Shown here: positions 18,499 through 25,766 of the stretch, in pieces
Layout of the letters: each line of letters opens with the position of its first letter
Numbering within the stretch: the stretch's first letter is position 1
Source: Streptomyces fildesensis
GTDB taxonomy: Bacteria; Actinomycetota; Actinomycetes; Streptomycetales; Streptomycetaceae
Assembly (NCBI RefSeq): GCF_016107395.1
Contig: NZ_JAAIKO010000010.1
Coordinates: forward strand, 1 to 64,000
Direction: 5' to 3'
Length of the DNA stretch: 64,000 nt
Notes under the pieces: model-generated
Database searches by the model: none
The model's input: the letters and a program-made list of their open reading frames with translations, nothing else
What the model was told of the DNA's origin: nothing
Program-made: the position numbers and the translations under genes

Positions 18499-18527
18499 GG
18501 GGCGGCGGTCCGGGAAGACGCCGCCCC
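18499..18527. terminator. Hairpin after the LLM oxidoreductase gene
   Basis: Perfect 9-bp stem GGGGCGGCG (18499-18507) / CGCCGCCCC (18519-18527) with an 11-nt loop, just past the stop of the gene at 18533-19660 on the minus strand. Confidence 0.5.
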
Positions 18528-18532
18528 CGCTT

Positions 18533-19660
18533 CTACTGGCCCGCCGCCTGGCGGAACCGGGTGGTGCGGTGCACCGGGTCCGTGTCGATCTTCGGGATGA
18601 CGTGCTCACCGATGAGCTTGATCGTGTTCATCGTGTCCTCGTACGAGATCCCGATCGGCAGCCCGAAGGAGAGCTGGTCGGCGCCGGCCTGCTCCCAGCG
18701 CTTGCACTGCGCGGTGACCTCGTCCGGGTCGCCGCAGATCATCAGCTCCTCGGCGATGAGGAGTTCGATGATCTCCTCGCTGTACTCGGGGAGCAGTTCC
18801 GGCCACTCGGGGATGCCCTCGGGCCGGGGGAAGGTGTCGTGGTAGCGGAAGACCAGCGACTGCAGCCGGTTGAGGCCGCCCTTGGCGGCGATCTCGACGG
18901 CCTTGGCGTGCGTCTCCGCGCAGATGGCGGTGGACGTCACCATGACGTTGTCGTTGACGAAGTCGCCGATCGGCTCGGCCTCCTGGATGCCGTTCTTGTA
19001 CTGCTCCAGCACCCACTCCATGTCGGAGACCTTCTGGACGCTGAAGCCGAGTACGCCGAGGCCCTTCTTGGCGGCCATCGCGTACGAGGAGGGCGATCCG
19101 GCGGCGTACCACATGGCCGGGTGCGACTTCCCGTACGGCTTGGGGAAGATCTTGCGCGGCGGCAGTGACCAGTGCTTCCCCTGGAACCCGACGTACTCGT
19201 CCTGGAGCCACATCTTGGGGAACTCGGCGATGGTCTCTTCCCAGATCTCCTTGGTGTGGTTCATGTCGGTGATGCCCGGCATGAACCCCAGGATCTCGTG
19301 GCTGCCCGCGCCGCGTCCCGAGCCGAACTCGAACCGGCCCTCGGAGAGGTGGTCGAGCATCGCGACCTTCTCGGCGACCTTCACCGGGTGGTTGACGGGG
19401 GCGAGCGGGTTGAAGATGCCGGATCCGAGGTGGATGCGCTCGGTGGCGTGGGCGAGGTAGCCGAGGAAGACCTCGTTCGCCGACAGGTGCGAGTACTCCT
19501 CCAGGAAGTGGTGCTCGGAGGCCCAGGCGTACTTGAAGCCGGACTTGTCCGCCTGGATGACGTACTCGGTCTCCTCCAGCAGCACCTTGTGCTCCGCCTG
19601 GGGGTCGACCGCGGAGCGCGCGACAGGCACATATCCCTGTACAAAGAGCCCGAATTCCAA
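18533..19660 (-). CDS. LLM-class flavin- or F420-dependent oxidoreductase
   Basis: 375 residues, bacterial luciferase-like TIM barrel. The conserved opening MEFGLFVQGYVP begins at a TTG codon (19660) with GGTGA 6 nt upstream. Signatures: FKYAWASEHHF near 42-53, LGSGIFNPLAPVNHPVKVAEKVAMLDHLSEGRFEFGSGRG in the core, and a C-terminal VTAQCKRWEQAGADQLSF substrate region. Its length and the EHH motif are closer to flavin-using monooxygenases than to short F420 reductases. Two regulon operators (19685-19699 and 19741-19755) stand in its promoter, so it is a clear regulon member. Likely step: oxygenation or dehydrogenation of the catabolic substrate. Confidence 0.88.
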   Translation of the reverse strand: MEFGLFVQGYVPVARSAVDPQAEHKVLLEETEYVIQADKSGFKYAWASEHHFLEEYSHLSANEVFLGYLAHATERIHLGSGIFNPLAPVNHPVKVAEKVAMLDHLSEGRFEFGSGRGAGSHEILGFMPGITDMNHTKEIWEETIAEFPKMWLQDEYVGFQGKHWSLPPRKIFPKPYGKSHPAMWYAAGSPSSYAMAAKKGLGVLGFSVQKVSDMEWVLEQYKNGIQEAEPIGDFVNDNVMVTSTAICAETHAKAVEIAAKGGLNRLQSLVFRYHDTFPRPEGIPEWPELLPEYSEEIIELLIAEELMICGDPDEVTAQCKRWEQAGADQLSFGLPIGISYEDTMNTIKLIGEHVIPKIDTDPVHRTTRFRQAAGQ

Positions 19661-19684
19661 GGAGGTTCACCGTCCTAAAGTTTT

Positions 19685-19699
19685 CTGACACTCCGTCAG
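19685..19699. promoter_or_regulatory. Operator copy 3 (CTGAC-N5-GTCAG)
   Basis: CTGACACTCCGTCAG, 24 bp before the TTG start of the LLM gene (minus strand). Confidence 0.78.
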
Positions 19700-19740
19700 A
19701 TACGAACGACTCTGGCACCGCCTCGGCGGAGCGTCAATAG

Positions 19741-19755
19741 CTGATGATGTGTCAG
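19741..19755. promoter_or_regulatory. Operator copy 4 (CTGAT-N5-GTCAG)
   Basis: CTGATGATGTGTCAG, one mismatch in the left arm. It lies 56 bp (centre to centre) upstream of copy 3, in the same LLM promoter region and just past the stop of the upstream SDR gene. Confidence 0.7.
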
Positions 19756-19764
19756 ATTTAGCGA

Positions 19765-20547
19765 CTAGAAGACCGAGACCCCGGCGAGCCAGCCACCGTC
19801 GATCACGAACGGCTGCCCCGTGATGTACGACGAGTCATCGCTGGTCAGGAACAGTGCGAGCTTCGCCACCTCGGCCGGCTGACCGATCCGGCCCAGCGGT
19901 ACGAGCTTCTTGTAGAACTCGTCCAGCGCGGCCGTGGACTCCGCCGGGTCCGCCTCCGGATCGAGCTGGGAGGGGTTGGACATGGGGGTGTCGATGGCGC
20001 CGGGGCACATCGCGTTCACCCGGATCCCCTTGGGCGCGCCCTCCATCGCGGCCACCCGCGTCATCCCGACGATCGCGGCCTTCGTGGCGGCGTACGACGT
20101 CAGCAGCGCCATACCGGTCAGCGCGGTGTACGAGGCGGTGTTGACGATCGTGCCGCCGCCGGCCGCCTCGATGGCGGGGATCGCCGCCCGCATCCCGAGG
20201 AACGCGCCGACCTGGTTGACCTGCACCACCAGCTGGTACTCCTCCAGCGGGGTGCTCGCCAGCTCGTTGAAGCGCAGGATGCCCGCGTTGTTGACCAGGC
20301 CGTCGAGCCGGCCGAAGGCCTCCGTCGTCGCGGCGACGGCCGCCGCCCAGTCCTCCTCGCGGCTCACGTCCAGATGGACGTAGCGGGCGCTGTCCCCTAT
20401 CTCCTTGGCCAGCGCCTCGCCCTGCTCGTCGAGCACATCCGCGAGGACGACGTTCGCCCCCTCGGCGGCGAACAGCCGCGCCTCCTGCTCGCCCTGCCCG
20501 CGCGACGCGCCGGTGATCAGCACCACGCGCCCGTCCAGCTTGCCCAT
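19765..20547 (-). CDS. SDR-family dehydrogenase (hydroxysteroid-dehydrogenase-like)
   Basis: 260 residues from the ATG at 20547 (MGKLDGRVVLITGASRGQG), with AAGGGG upstream; the longer in-frame extension is repeat DNA. It has TGASRGQG at about 12-19, NNAGI near 89, the catalytic Tyr/Lys pair as YAATKAA, and a C-terminal DGGW-AG. The overall pattern is like 3-alpha/20-beta-hydroxysteroid dehydrogenases and other NAD-dependent classical SDRs. It follows the LLM gene at 20606 across the 24-bp repeat and may be transcribed from its promoter (operator copy 5). Confidence 0.86.
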   Translation of the reverse strand: MGKLDGRVVLITGASRGQGEQEARLFAAEGANVVLADVLDEQGEALAKEIGDSARYVHLDVSREEDWAAAVAATTEAFGRLDGLVNNAGILRFNELASTPLEEYQLVVQVNQVGAFLGMRAAIPAIEAAGGGTIVNTASYTALTGMALLTSYAATKAAIVGMTRVAAMEGAPKGIRVNAMCPGAIDTPMSNPSQLDPEADPAESTAALDEFYKKLVPLGRIGQPAEVAKLALFLTSDDSSYITGQPFVIDGGWLAGVSVF

Positions 20548-20557
20548 GTGTGTCCCC

Positions 20558-20629
20558 TTACTCGTTGAGGTGCGGAGCGACCTACTCGTCGAGGTGCGGC
20601 GCGACCTACTCGTCGAGGTGCGGCGCGAC
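20558..20629. repeat. Three tandem 24-bp units that each contain a stop codon
   Basis: Units 20606-20629, 20582-20605 and 20558-20581. Read on the minus strand each is the last seven codons plus stop of the LLM gene (V-A-P-H-L-D-E-stop; the third copy has two substitutions). The first stop encountered ends the real gene; the others are non-coding duplicates before the SDR start. Confidence 0.85.
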
Positions 20630-21526
20630 ATCGGAGGCGAACGCCTCCATCTGCTCGATCAGCTCGGCCCTGCTACGGCTGCGGAACCGGACCTGGATCT
20701 GCCCGACCCCCATCGCCCGGTACTCCCGCAGGCTCGCCGCGAGCGCGTCCGGCTTGCCGTGCAGCGTGCGCCGCCCGACCTCCCATGCCGGCGCCCCGAC
20801 GTACAGCGGCTCGGCGATGGTGCCGATCTCGATCGGCGTGGTGACGCCCGCCTGCTCGCGCAGTTCCCGGATCCGGGCGATCTGCTGGGGCAACTTGTCG
20901 CGCGGGTCGCCCTGCGGCAGCCACCCGTCGCCCCGGACGGCGGCCCGGCGCACGGCGGCGGGCGACGACCCGCCGACCCAGATCGGCGGCCCGCCCGGCC
21001 GGGCGGGGCGGGGGCGCTGCCCGAGGCCGCTGAAGTCGAAGAACTCCCCGTGGTGCTCGGGGAACTCCTCGGCGAACGCCGCCCGCAGCGCGTCGATCGT
21101 CTCGTCCAGCACGGGGCCGCGCCGCGCGAAGTCGGCGCCGACCGCGTCGAACTCCTCCGCCACATGACCCGCCCCGACCCCGAGGATCAGCCGGCCTCCG
21201 GAGAGGTGGTCGAGCGTCGCGTACGCCTTGGCGGTGACCAGGGGGTGGCGCAGGCCGACGACGGCGACATGGCTGAGCAGCCGGACGTTCGTCGTGACGG
21301 CGGCGAGGTAGGCGAGGGTCGCCACCGGGTCGTACCAGGTGGTGCTCATCGCGTCGGCCAGGCGTCGCGGGATCGCGACGTGGTCGCACGAGGCGATGTA
21401 GTCGAACCCGGACCGGTCGGCGGCCCGGGCGATCTCGACGAGGTCGGCGGGGCCGGCCTGTCGTTCCCACGGCTCGGCGTACATCGTGCTCAGCGACTGG
21501 ACGGGCAGTTGCATCCCGTAACGCAC
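20606..21526 (-). CDS. LLM-class F420-dependent oxidoreductase
   Basis: 306 residues from the GTG at 21526 (MRYGMQLPVQSL), with GGGAG about 9 nt upstream; the ATG four codons on is the alternative. TIM-barrel luciferase-like fold: SGFDYIASCDHVAIP near 35-50, [42 protein letters not shown] in the core, and PIWVGGSSPAAVRRAA (cofactor phosphate loop) near 165. This matches short F420-dependent enzymes of actinomycete degradation clusters. Operator copy 5 is about 66 bp upstream. The 3' end is triplicated as a 24-bp tandem repeat. Confidence 0.88.
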   Translation of the reverse strand: MRYGMQLPVQSLSTMYAEPWERQAGPADLVEIARAADRSGFDYIASCDHVAIPRRLADAMSTTWYDPVATLAYLAAVTTNVRLLSHVAVVGLRHPLVTAKAYATLDHLSGGRLILGVGAGHVAEEFDAVGADFARRGPVLDETIDALRAAFAEEFPEHHGEFFDFSGLGQRPRPARPGGPPIWVGGSSPAAVRRAAVRGDGWLPQGDPRDKLPQQIARIRELREQAGVTTPIEIGTIAEPLYVGAPAWEVGRRTLHGKPDALAASLREYRAMGVGQIQVRFRSRSRAELIEQMEAFASDVAPHLDE

Positions 21527-21591
21527 GGCGCGGCTCTCCCTTGGTCGACGGGGCGGGCCTGCGGCCCGGGCTTCGCGGCCCATCGTCGTAT

Positions 21592-21606
21592 CTGACGGTG
21601 TGTCAG
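21592..21606. promoter_or_regulatory. Operator copy 5 (CTGAC-N5-GTCAG)
   Basis: CTGACGGTGTGTCAG, perfect 5+5 palindrome, about 66 bp before the LLM start at 21526 (minus strand). Confidence 0.78.
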
Positions 21607-21813
21607 TAAAGGGGTACGCGGGGTTTTCTGGGCCGGCCTGCCGTCGCCGGTGTCACACAACGACCCGTTGCCCACGTCGTACGACAGGCCGCCGCCCGCG
21701 TCGTACGGGCGCCCGGCGCCCGCGTCGTACAACCGTCCGCACCTTTCGGCAGTCGGACACGTAACACCATGACCAGAAGGACCAGTACTCACACCAGACA
21801 ACAGGAGCACCAC

Positions 21814-23244
21814 ATGCGGCACCGGATATCACCCATCGCCGCAGCCGTGCTGCTGGCCGGCATCGCGGGCTGCTCCGGCACCGACGCGCCCACCCCCGTG
21901 CACACCCCTCCAGCCGCCAAGGCGGCCGGGGGCCCGCGTGCCGACTTCAACGGCGACGGGTACAACGACCTGGCCGTCCGTGTGAACGGTCTCCGCGTCG
22001 AACTGGAGACGAAACCCGGCGCGATCGTGGTGACCTACGGCGGAAAGGACGGGCTGGACGCCGCCCGCAGAACCGTCATCGACCAGGACACCGACGGCAT
22101 TCCCGACGGACATCTCGACGGCGTCATGACCTACGGCGACCTCGACAACGACGGTTACACCGACCTGGTCTTCAGCGATGTCGTCGTGTGGGGCGGCGCC
22201 GACGGCCTGTCCGGCGGCACGGCGTTCGACCTGCCCGGCCAGCCGTCCGACTCCTCGGGCGGAGCCGGCGCCCTGGCGGTCGGCGACTTCAACGGCGACG
22301 GGAAGGCCGAACTCGCCGCCTTCATCGGCACCAAGAAGAACCCCCGTATCTCGGTCCTCGCGGGCGGCTTCACCCGCAAGGGGCCCCGCTCCGGCACCTA
22401 CGACCTCGCATTCTCGTCCGTATTCGCGAACGCCGGCGGGCTGGGCCCGCTGGAGACGCACCTCACGGCGGGCGACCTCACCGGCGACCACATCAGCGAC
22501 CTGATCGTCGGAACCCGTTGGTACACCGACAACGACAAGCCCCCGGGGAACACCTTCTTCCAGGGTTCCCGGCAGGGCCTGGCCGACGTGGAGGGCAAGG
22601 ACGTCGCCGCGGGGCATGTCACCGCGATCGGGGACATCGACCATGACGGCTACGGCGACCTCGCCATCGGCGACTCCTCCAGCCACCAGTTCGACGGACA
22701 GGAGAGCCGCGCCGGCTTCGTCACCGTCACCTACGGCAGCAAGGACGGCCCCGGCGACGGCCGCCCCGACCAGGTCATCAGCAAGGACACCCCCGGCCTC
22801 CCCGGCCCCCCTCCCCGCGGCCCGTTCGCCGACAGCGTCGCCCTCGGCGACGTCAACGGCGACGGCTTCGCCGACCTCGCCATCGGCGACGGGGCGGAGC
22901 CCTTCGGGACGACCATCAACGCCGGGAGGGTCATACTCCTGCGCGGCTCGGCGAAGGGCCTCACCACGGCCGGCGGCCAGTACTTCACCCAGGAGACCCC
23001 CGGCATCCCCGGCGACAGTGTCGAGCGGGACCGTTTCGGGGAGCGGCTGACCCTCAGCGACCTCAACAACGACGGCAAGGCCGACCTCACCGTCTGCGGC
23101 CCGGAGGACGACAGGAACATGGGATCCGCCTGGATCCTCCCCGGCACCGCCGAGGGCCTGCGCGCCACCGGCACCGTGCGCTTCGGGCCCGCCGACTTCG
23201 GCCTGAAGGACAAGCGGGCCTACGGCGGGGACCTCATCGGCTGA
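21814..23244 (+). CDS. Secreted lipoprotein with FG-GAP (integrin-like) repeats
   Basis: 476 residues from the ATG at 21814, preceded by CAGGAG. A lipoprotein signal (AAAVLLAGIAGC, lipobox IAGC, Cys near 22) predicts anchoring to the outer face of the membrane. The mature part is a beta-propeller of FG-GAP/VCBS-type repeats, each with a Ca-binding loop: DFNGDGYND, DLDNDGYTD, DFNGDGKAE, DIDHDGYGD, DVNGDGFAD, DLNNDGKAD. Such proteins are common in Streptomyces, often of unknown role (adhesion or binding). There is no regulon operator; it seems unrelated to the catabolic genes. Confidence 0.88.
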   Translation: MRHRISPIAAAVLLAGIAGCSGTDAPTPVHTPPAAKAAGGPRADFNGDGYNDLAVRVNGLRVELETKPGAIVVTYGGKDGLDAARRTVIDQDTDGIPDGHLDGVMTYGDLDNDGYTDLVFSDVVVWGGADGLSGGTAFDLPGQPSDSSGGAGALAVGDFNGDGKAELAAFIGTKKNPRISVLAGGFTRKGPRSGTYDLAFSSVFANAGGLGPLETHLTAGDLTGDHISDLIVGTRWYTDNDKPPGNTFFQGSRQGLADVEGKDVAAGHVTAIGDIDHDGYGDLAIGDSSSHQFDGQESRAGFVTVTYGSKDGPGDGRPDQVISKDTPGLPGPPPRGPFADSVALGDVNGDGFADLAIGDGAEPFGTTINAGRVILLRGSAKGLTTAGGQYFTQETPGIPGDSVERDRFGERLTLSDLNNDGKADLTVCGPEDDRNMGSAWILPGTAEGLRATGTVRFGPADFGLKDKRAYGGDLIG

Positions 23245-23251
23245 CCCCCCG

Positions 23252-23302
23252 CTCTCGCGGTGCTGTGCTCCCCGCCCCCCGGGGAGCACGGCACCGCGAG
23301 AG
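23252..23302. terminator. Strong bidirectional terminator hairpin
   Basis: 22-bp stem (23252-23273 / 23281-23302) containing one T-G wobble, with a 7-nt all-C/G loop, filling the gap between the convergent lipoprotein and amidohydrolase genes. Confidence 0.85.
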
Positions 23303-23307
23303 ACGGA

Positions 23308-24525
23308 TCAGCCCGCCCAGAGGCCGTCCGGGGTGAGGCCGAGGAGGTCGATCGCGTTGCCGCGGACGATGCGGTCGACGACGTCCGGGGCCAGATGCCC
23401 CATCTGCGCCTCGCCGACCTCCTTCGACTTGGGCCACGTGGAGTCGGAGTGCGGGTAGTCCGTCTCGTACAGCACGTTGGGCACGCCGATGGCGTCGAGG
23501 TTCTTGAGACCGAAGGCGTCGTCGAAGAAGCACCCGTAGACGTGCTCGGCGAACAGCTCGGACGGCGGCCGGAACACCTTGTCGGCCACGCCGCCCCAGG
23601 CCCGGTTCTCCTCCCAGACCACGTTCGCGCGCTCCAGGATGTACGGGATCCAGCCGATCTGGCCCTCCGCGTACATGATCCTGAGGTTCGGGAAGCGCTC
23701 GAACTTGCCCGACATCAGCCAGTCGACCATCGAGAAGCAGCAGTTGGCGAAGGTGATCGTCGAACCCACCGCGGGCGGCGCGTCCGCCGAGGTGGAGGGC
23801 ATCCTGCTGGACGAGCCGATGTGCATCGCGATGACGGTGCCGGTCTCGTCGCAGGCCCGCAGGAACGGATCCCACGCGTCGGTGTGGATGGAGGGCAGCC
23901 CCAGGTGCGGCGGGATCTCCGAGAAACAGACGGCCCGCACACCGCGCGCCGCGTTCCTGCGCACCTCGGCCGCCGCCAGCTCCGCGTCCCAGAGCGGGAC
24001 GAGGGTGAGCGGTATGAGGCGCCCGTGCGCCTCAGGGCCGCACCACTCCTCCACCATCCAGTCGTTGTACGCCCGCACCCCGAGCAGCCCGAGCTCCCGG
24101 TCCTTGGCCTCGGTGAACGTCTGGCCGCAGAACCGCGGGAAGGTCGGGAAGCAGAGCGCGGACTGGACGTGGTTGACGTCCATGTCGACCAGCCGCTCGG
24201 GCACGCTGAAGGACCCCGGACGCATCTGCTCGTAGGTGATCACCTCGAGCTTGATCTCGTCGCGGGAGTAACCGACGGCGGTGTCGAGGCGGGTCAGCGG
24301 CCGGTGCAGATCCTCGTAGATCCACCAGTCGCCGATCGGCCCGTCATCGCCCGGCTGCCCCATGACGGGGGCGAACTTGCCCCCCATGAAGGTCATTTCC
24401 TTCAGGGGGGCGCGGACGACGCGCGGGCCGATGTCGTGGTACTTGGACGGGAGCCGGTCCCGCCAGACGTTGGGGGGCTCAACCGTGTGGTCGTCCACCG
24501 AGATGATCTTCGGGAAGGTCTCCAT
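23308..24525 (-). CDS. Amidohydrolase-2 (TIM-barrel metal-dependent hydrolase) family protein
   Basis: 405 residues from the ATG at 24525 (METFPKIISVDDHTVEPP); a GTG three codons earlier is possible and no ribosome site is visible for either. A SVDDHTVEP motif near residues 9-17 takes the place of the canonical HxH. Later metal/active-site segments include MHIGSSSRMP and YAEGQIGWIPYILERANVVWEE, and the end has ETDYPHSDSTWP. The family includes hydrolases and decarboxylases acting on aromatic or ring-opened acids. Operator copy 6 lies 22 bp upstream. It is closely similar to the partial gene at 63208-64000. Confidence 0.85.
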   Translation of the reverse strand: METFPKIISVDDHTVEPPNVWRDRLPSKYHDIGPRVVRAPLKEMTFMGGKFAPVMGQPGDDGPIGDWWIYEDLHRPLTRLDTAVGYSRDEIKLEVITYEQMRPGSFSVPERLVDMDVNHVQSALCFPTFPRFCGQTFTEAKDRELGLLGVRAYNDWMVEEWCGPEAHGRLIPLTLVPLWDAELAAAEVRRNAARGVRAVCFSEIPPHLGLPSIHTDAWDPFLRACDETGTVIAMHIGSSSRMPSTSADAPPAVGSTITFANCCFSMVDWLMSGKFERFPNLRIMYAEGQIGWIPYILERANVVWEENRAWGGVADKVFRPPSELFAEHVYGCFFDDAFGLKNLDAIGVPNVLYETDYPHSDSTWPKSKEVGEAQMGHLAPDVVDRIVRGNAIDLLGLTPDGLWAG

Positions 24526-24546
24526 GACGACCACGGTAGCGCCGAT

Positions 24547-24561
24547 CTGACGATCCGTCAG
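24547..24561. promoter_or_regulatory. Operator copy 6 (CTGAC-N5-GTCAG)
   Basis: CTGACGATCCGTCAG, identical to copy 2, 22 bp before the amidohydrolase start (minus strand). Confidence 0.8.
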
Positions 24562-24601
24562 CTAAGTGAACGGCCTTCTGTTCACGGCCCACCCCCGCGC
24601 G

Positions 24602-25465
24602 CTACAACGCCACATGCGTAGGAAGCAGAATCCGCCACACCGCGTCCTCCACCCCGTGCACCGCCGCGATCCACCCCACGTTCTCCTCCTCCGTCCCCAG
24701 CCGCACCGCCTGCGCCAGTTCCGCCACCACGTCCGCCAGGTCCCCGTGCCCCATCGCCGGCTCCAGCCGGCCGCCCGCCGGCCCGTCGTCCAGGTAGCGC
24801 TGGTAGCCCGGCGCGGTGCGCAGGACGCCCACCGGGCGCCAGCTCTCGGCCAGGCTCCACACCGGCTCACCGCCGACGAGGGTGCCGTCCGCCTCCACCA
24901 CCTGCGTACGGGACCGGTCCACCGCCAGCGCGGTCCAGCCGTCGCCACCCGTCAGTACCGCGGCCGGCGCGCAGCGCTCGACGCAGCGGGCCACCGCCGA
25001 TGTCACGCCCGGCGCGGGCAGCACGAGCGGTACCGCCGTCATCCCCGCGTAGAGGCAGCCGAAGAACGCCCCCGCGAGATCGGCCCCTTCGGGGTAGGCG
25101 AGCAGCACCCGGCTGCCGGGCGGCAGCAACTGCCCCAGCCGCGCGGCCACCGCCCGCGCCCGGCGGTCCAACTCCCGGTAGCTGCACCCGGCGGTGCCCG
25201 CCGTGGCGCCGTCGGGGAACGGCAGCACCGGCACCGACTGCGGTGCCCACGCCGCCCGTCGCCGCAACCACGGTCCGGGCAGCCGGTCGACGGCCGCCAG
25301 GCCCCTGGCTCCGCTCCGGGGGCGAGATCCGGACCCCGGACCATGGCCGGAACCCGACCCTGACCCTGAACCCGGTCCTGAACCGCTTCCCGAACCGGAT
25401 CCGGTCCCGGAACCGGATCCGGACCCACCTCTTGTCACCGCCACCGGTACGCATTGTGAACACAT
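24602..25465 (-). CDS. Truncated AMP-binding (acyl-adenylating) domain protein with Gly-Ser repeats
   Basis: 287 residues from the ATG at 25465, with GAGAGG 6 nt upstream. After a short head come about 35 residues of GS/GP repeats encoded by GGTTCCGGxTCCGGx units. Then comes a segment like the N-terminal part of fatty-acyl-AMP ligases: CSYRELDRRARAVAARL, PPGSRVLLAYPEG, FFGCLYAGMTAVPLVLP. The phosphate-binding and later core motifs of a complete ligase (about 550 residues) are missing. The last 60 residues resemble a short carrier or helical tail. Probably catalytically dead, perhaps a regulatory or relic protein. It is divergent from afsR with about 300 bp between. Confidence 0.6.
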   Translation of the reverse strand: MCSQCVPVAVTRGGSGSGSGTGSGSGSGSGPGSGSGSGSGHGPGSGSRPRSGARGLAAVDRLPGPWLRRRAAWAPQSVPVLPFPDGATAGTAGCSYRELDRRARAVAARLGQLLPPGSRVLLAYPEGADLAGAFFGCLYAGMTAVPLVLPAPGVTSAVARCVERCAPAAVLTGGDGWTALAVDRSRTQVVEADGTLVGGEPVWSLAESWRPVGVLRTAPGYQRYLDDGPAGGRLEPAMGHGDLADVVAELAQAVRLGTEEENVGWIAAVHGVEDAVWRILLPTHVAL

Positions 25466-25766
25466 GACTGACCTCTCACCTCCCTCGCACCAGGAAACAC
25501 ACCGGCACCACCGAAATTCACACAGCACAATCCGCGGGCAGACACAGACGGAACCTCAAATTCAGCACAACTTTCCCCGTAACGCCGGGTCGGGCCCCAG
25601 CACGGGGTGACCCCGGCCCTCCGACACGGCAAACTGGCACGGGACGGGGGGCTGAGCGATCGGCCCCACCCGTCATGCGGACACTGTTCCGGTACGCGAT
25701 GAACGATAGATATACGCGCGTCGTGCCGATTGACACCGCATCGGCCGGCACGCCTCAGGGGGCAGC
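25466..25766. promoter_or_regulatory. Divergent promoter region, adenylation fragment / afsR
   Basis: 301 bp, less GC-rich than its surroundings. TTGACA at 25730-25735 and a GATAGATATACG stretch at about 25705-25716 are promoter-like, but I cannot pair them convincingly into -35/-10 boxes with standard spacing. The regulon palindrome is absent, so afsR is not expected to be controlled with the catabolic genes. Confidence 0.4.
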
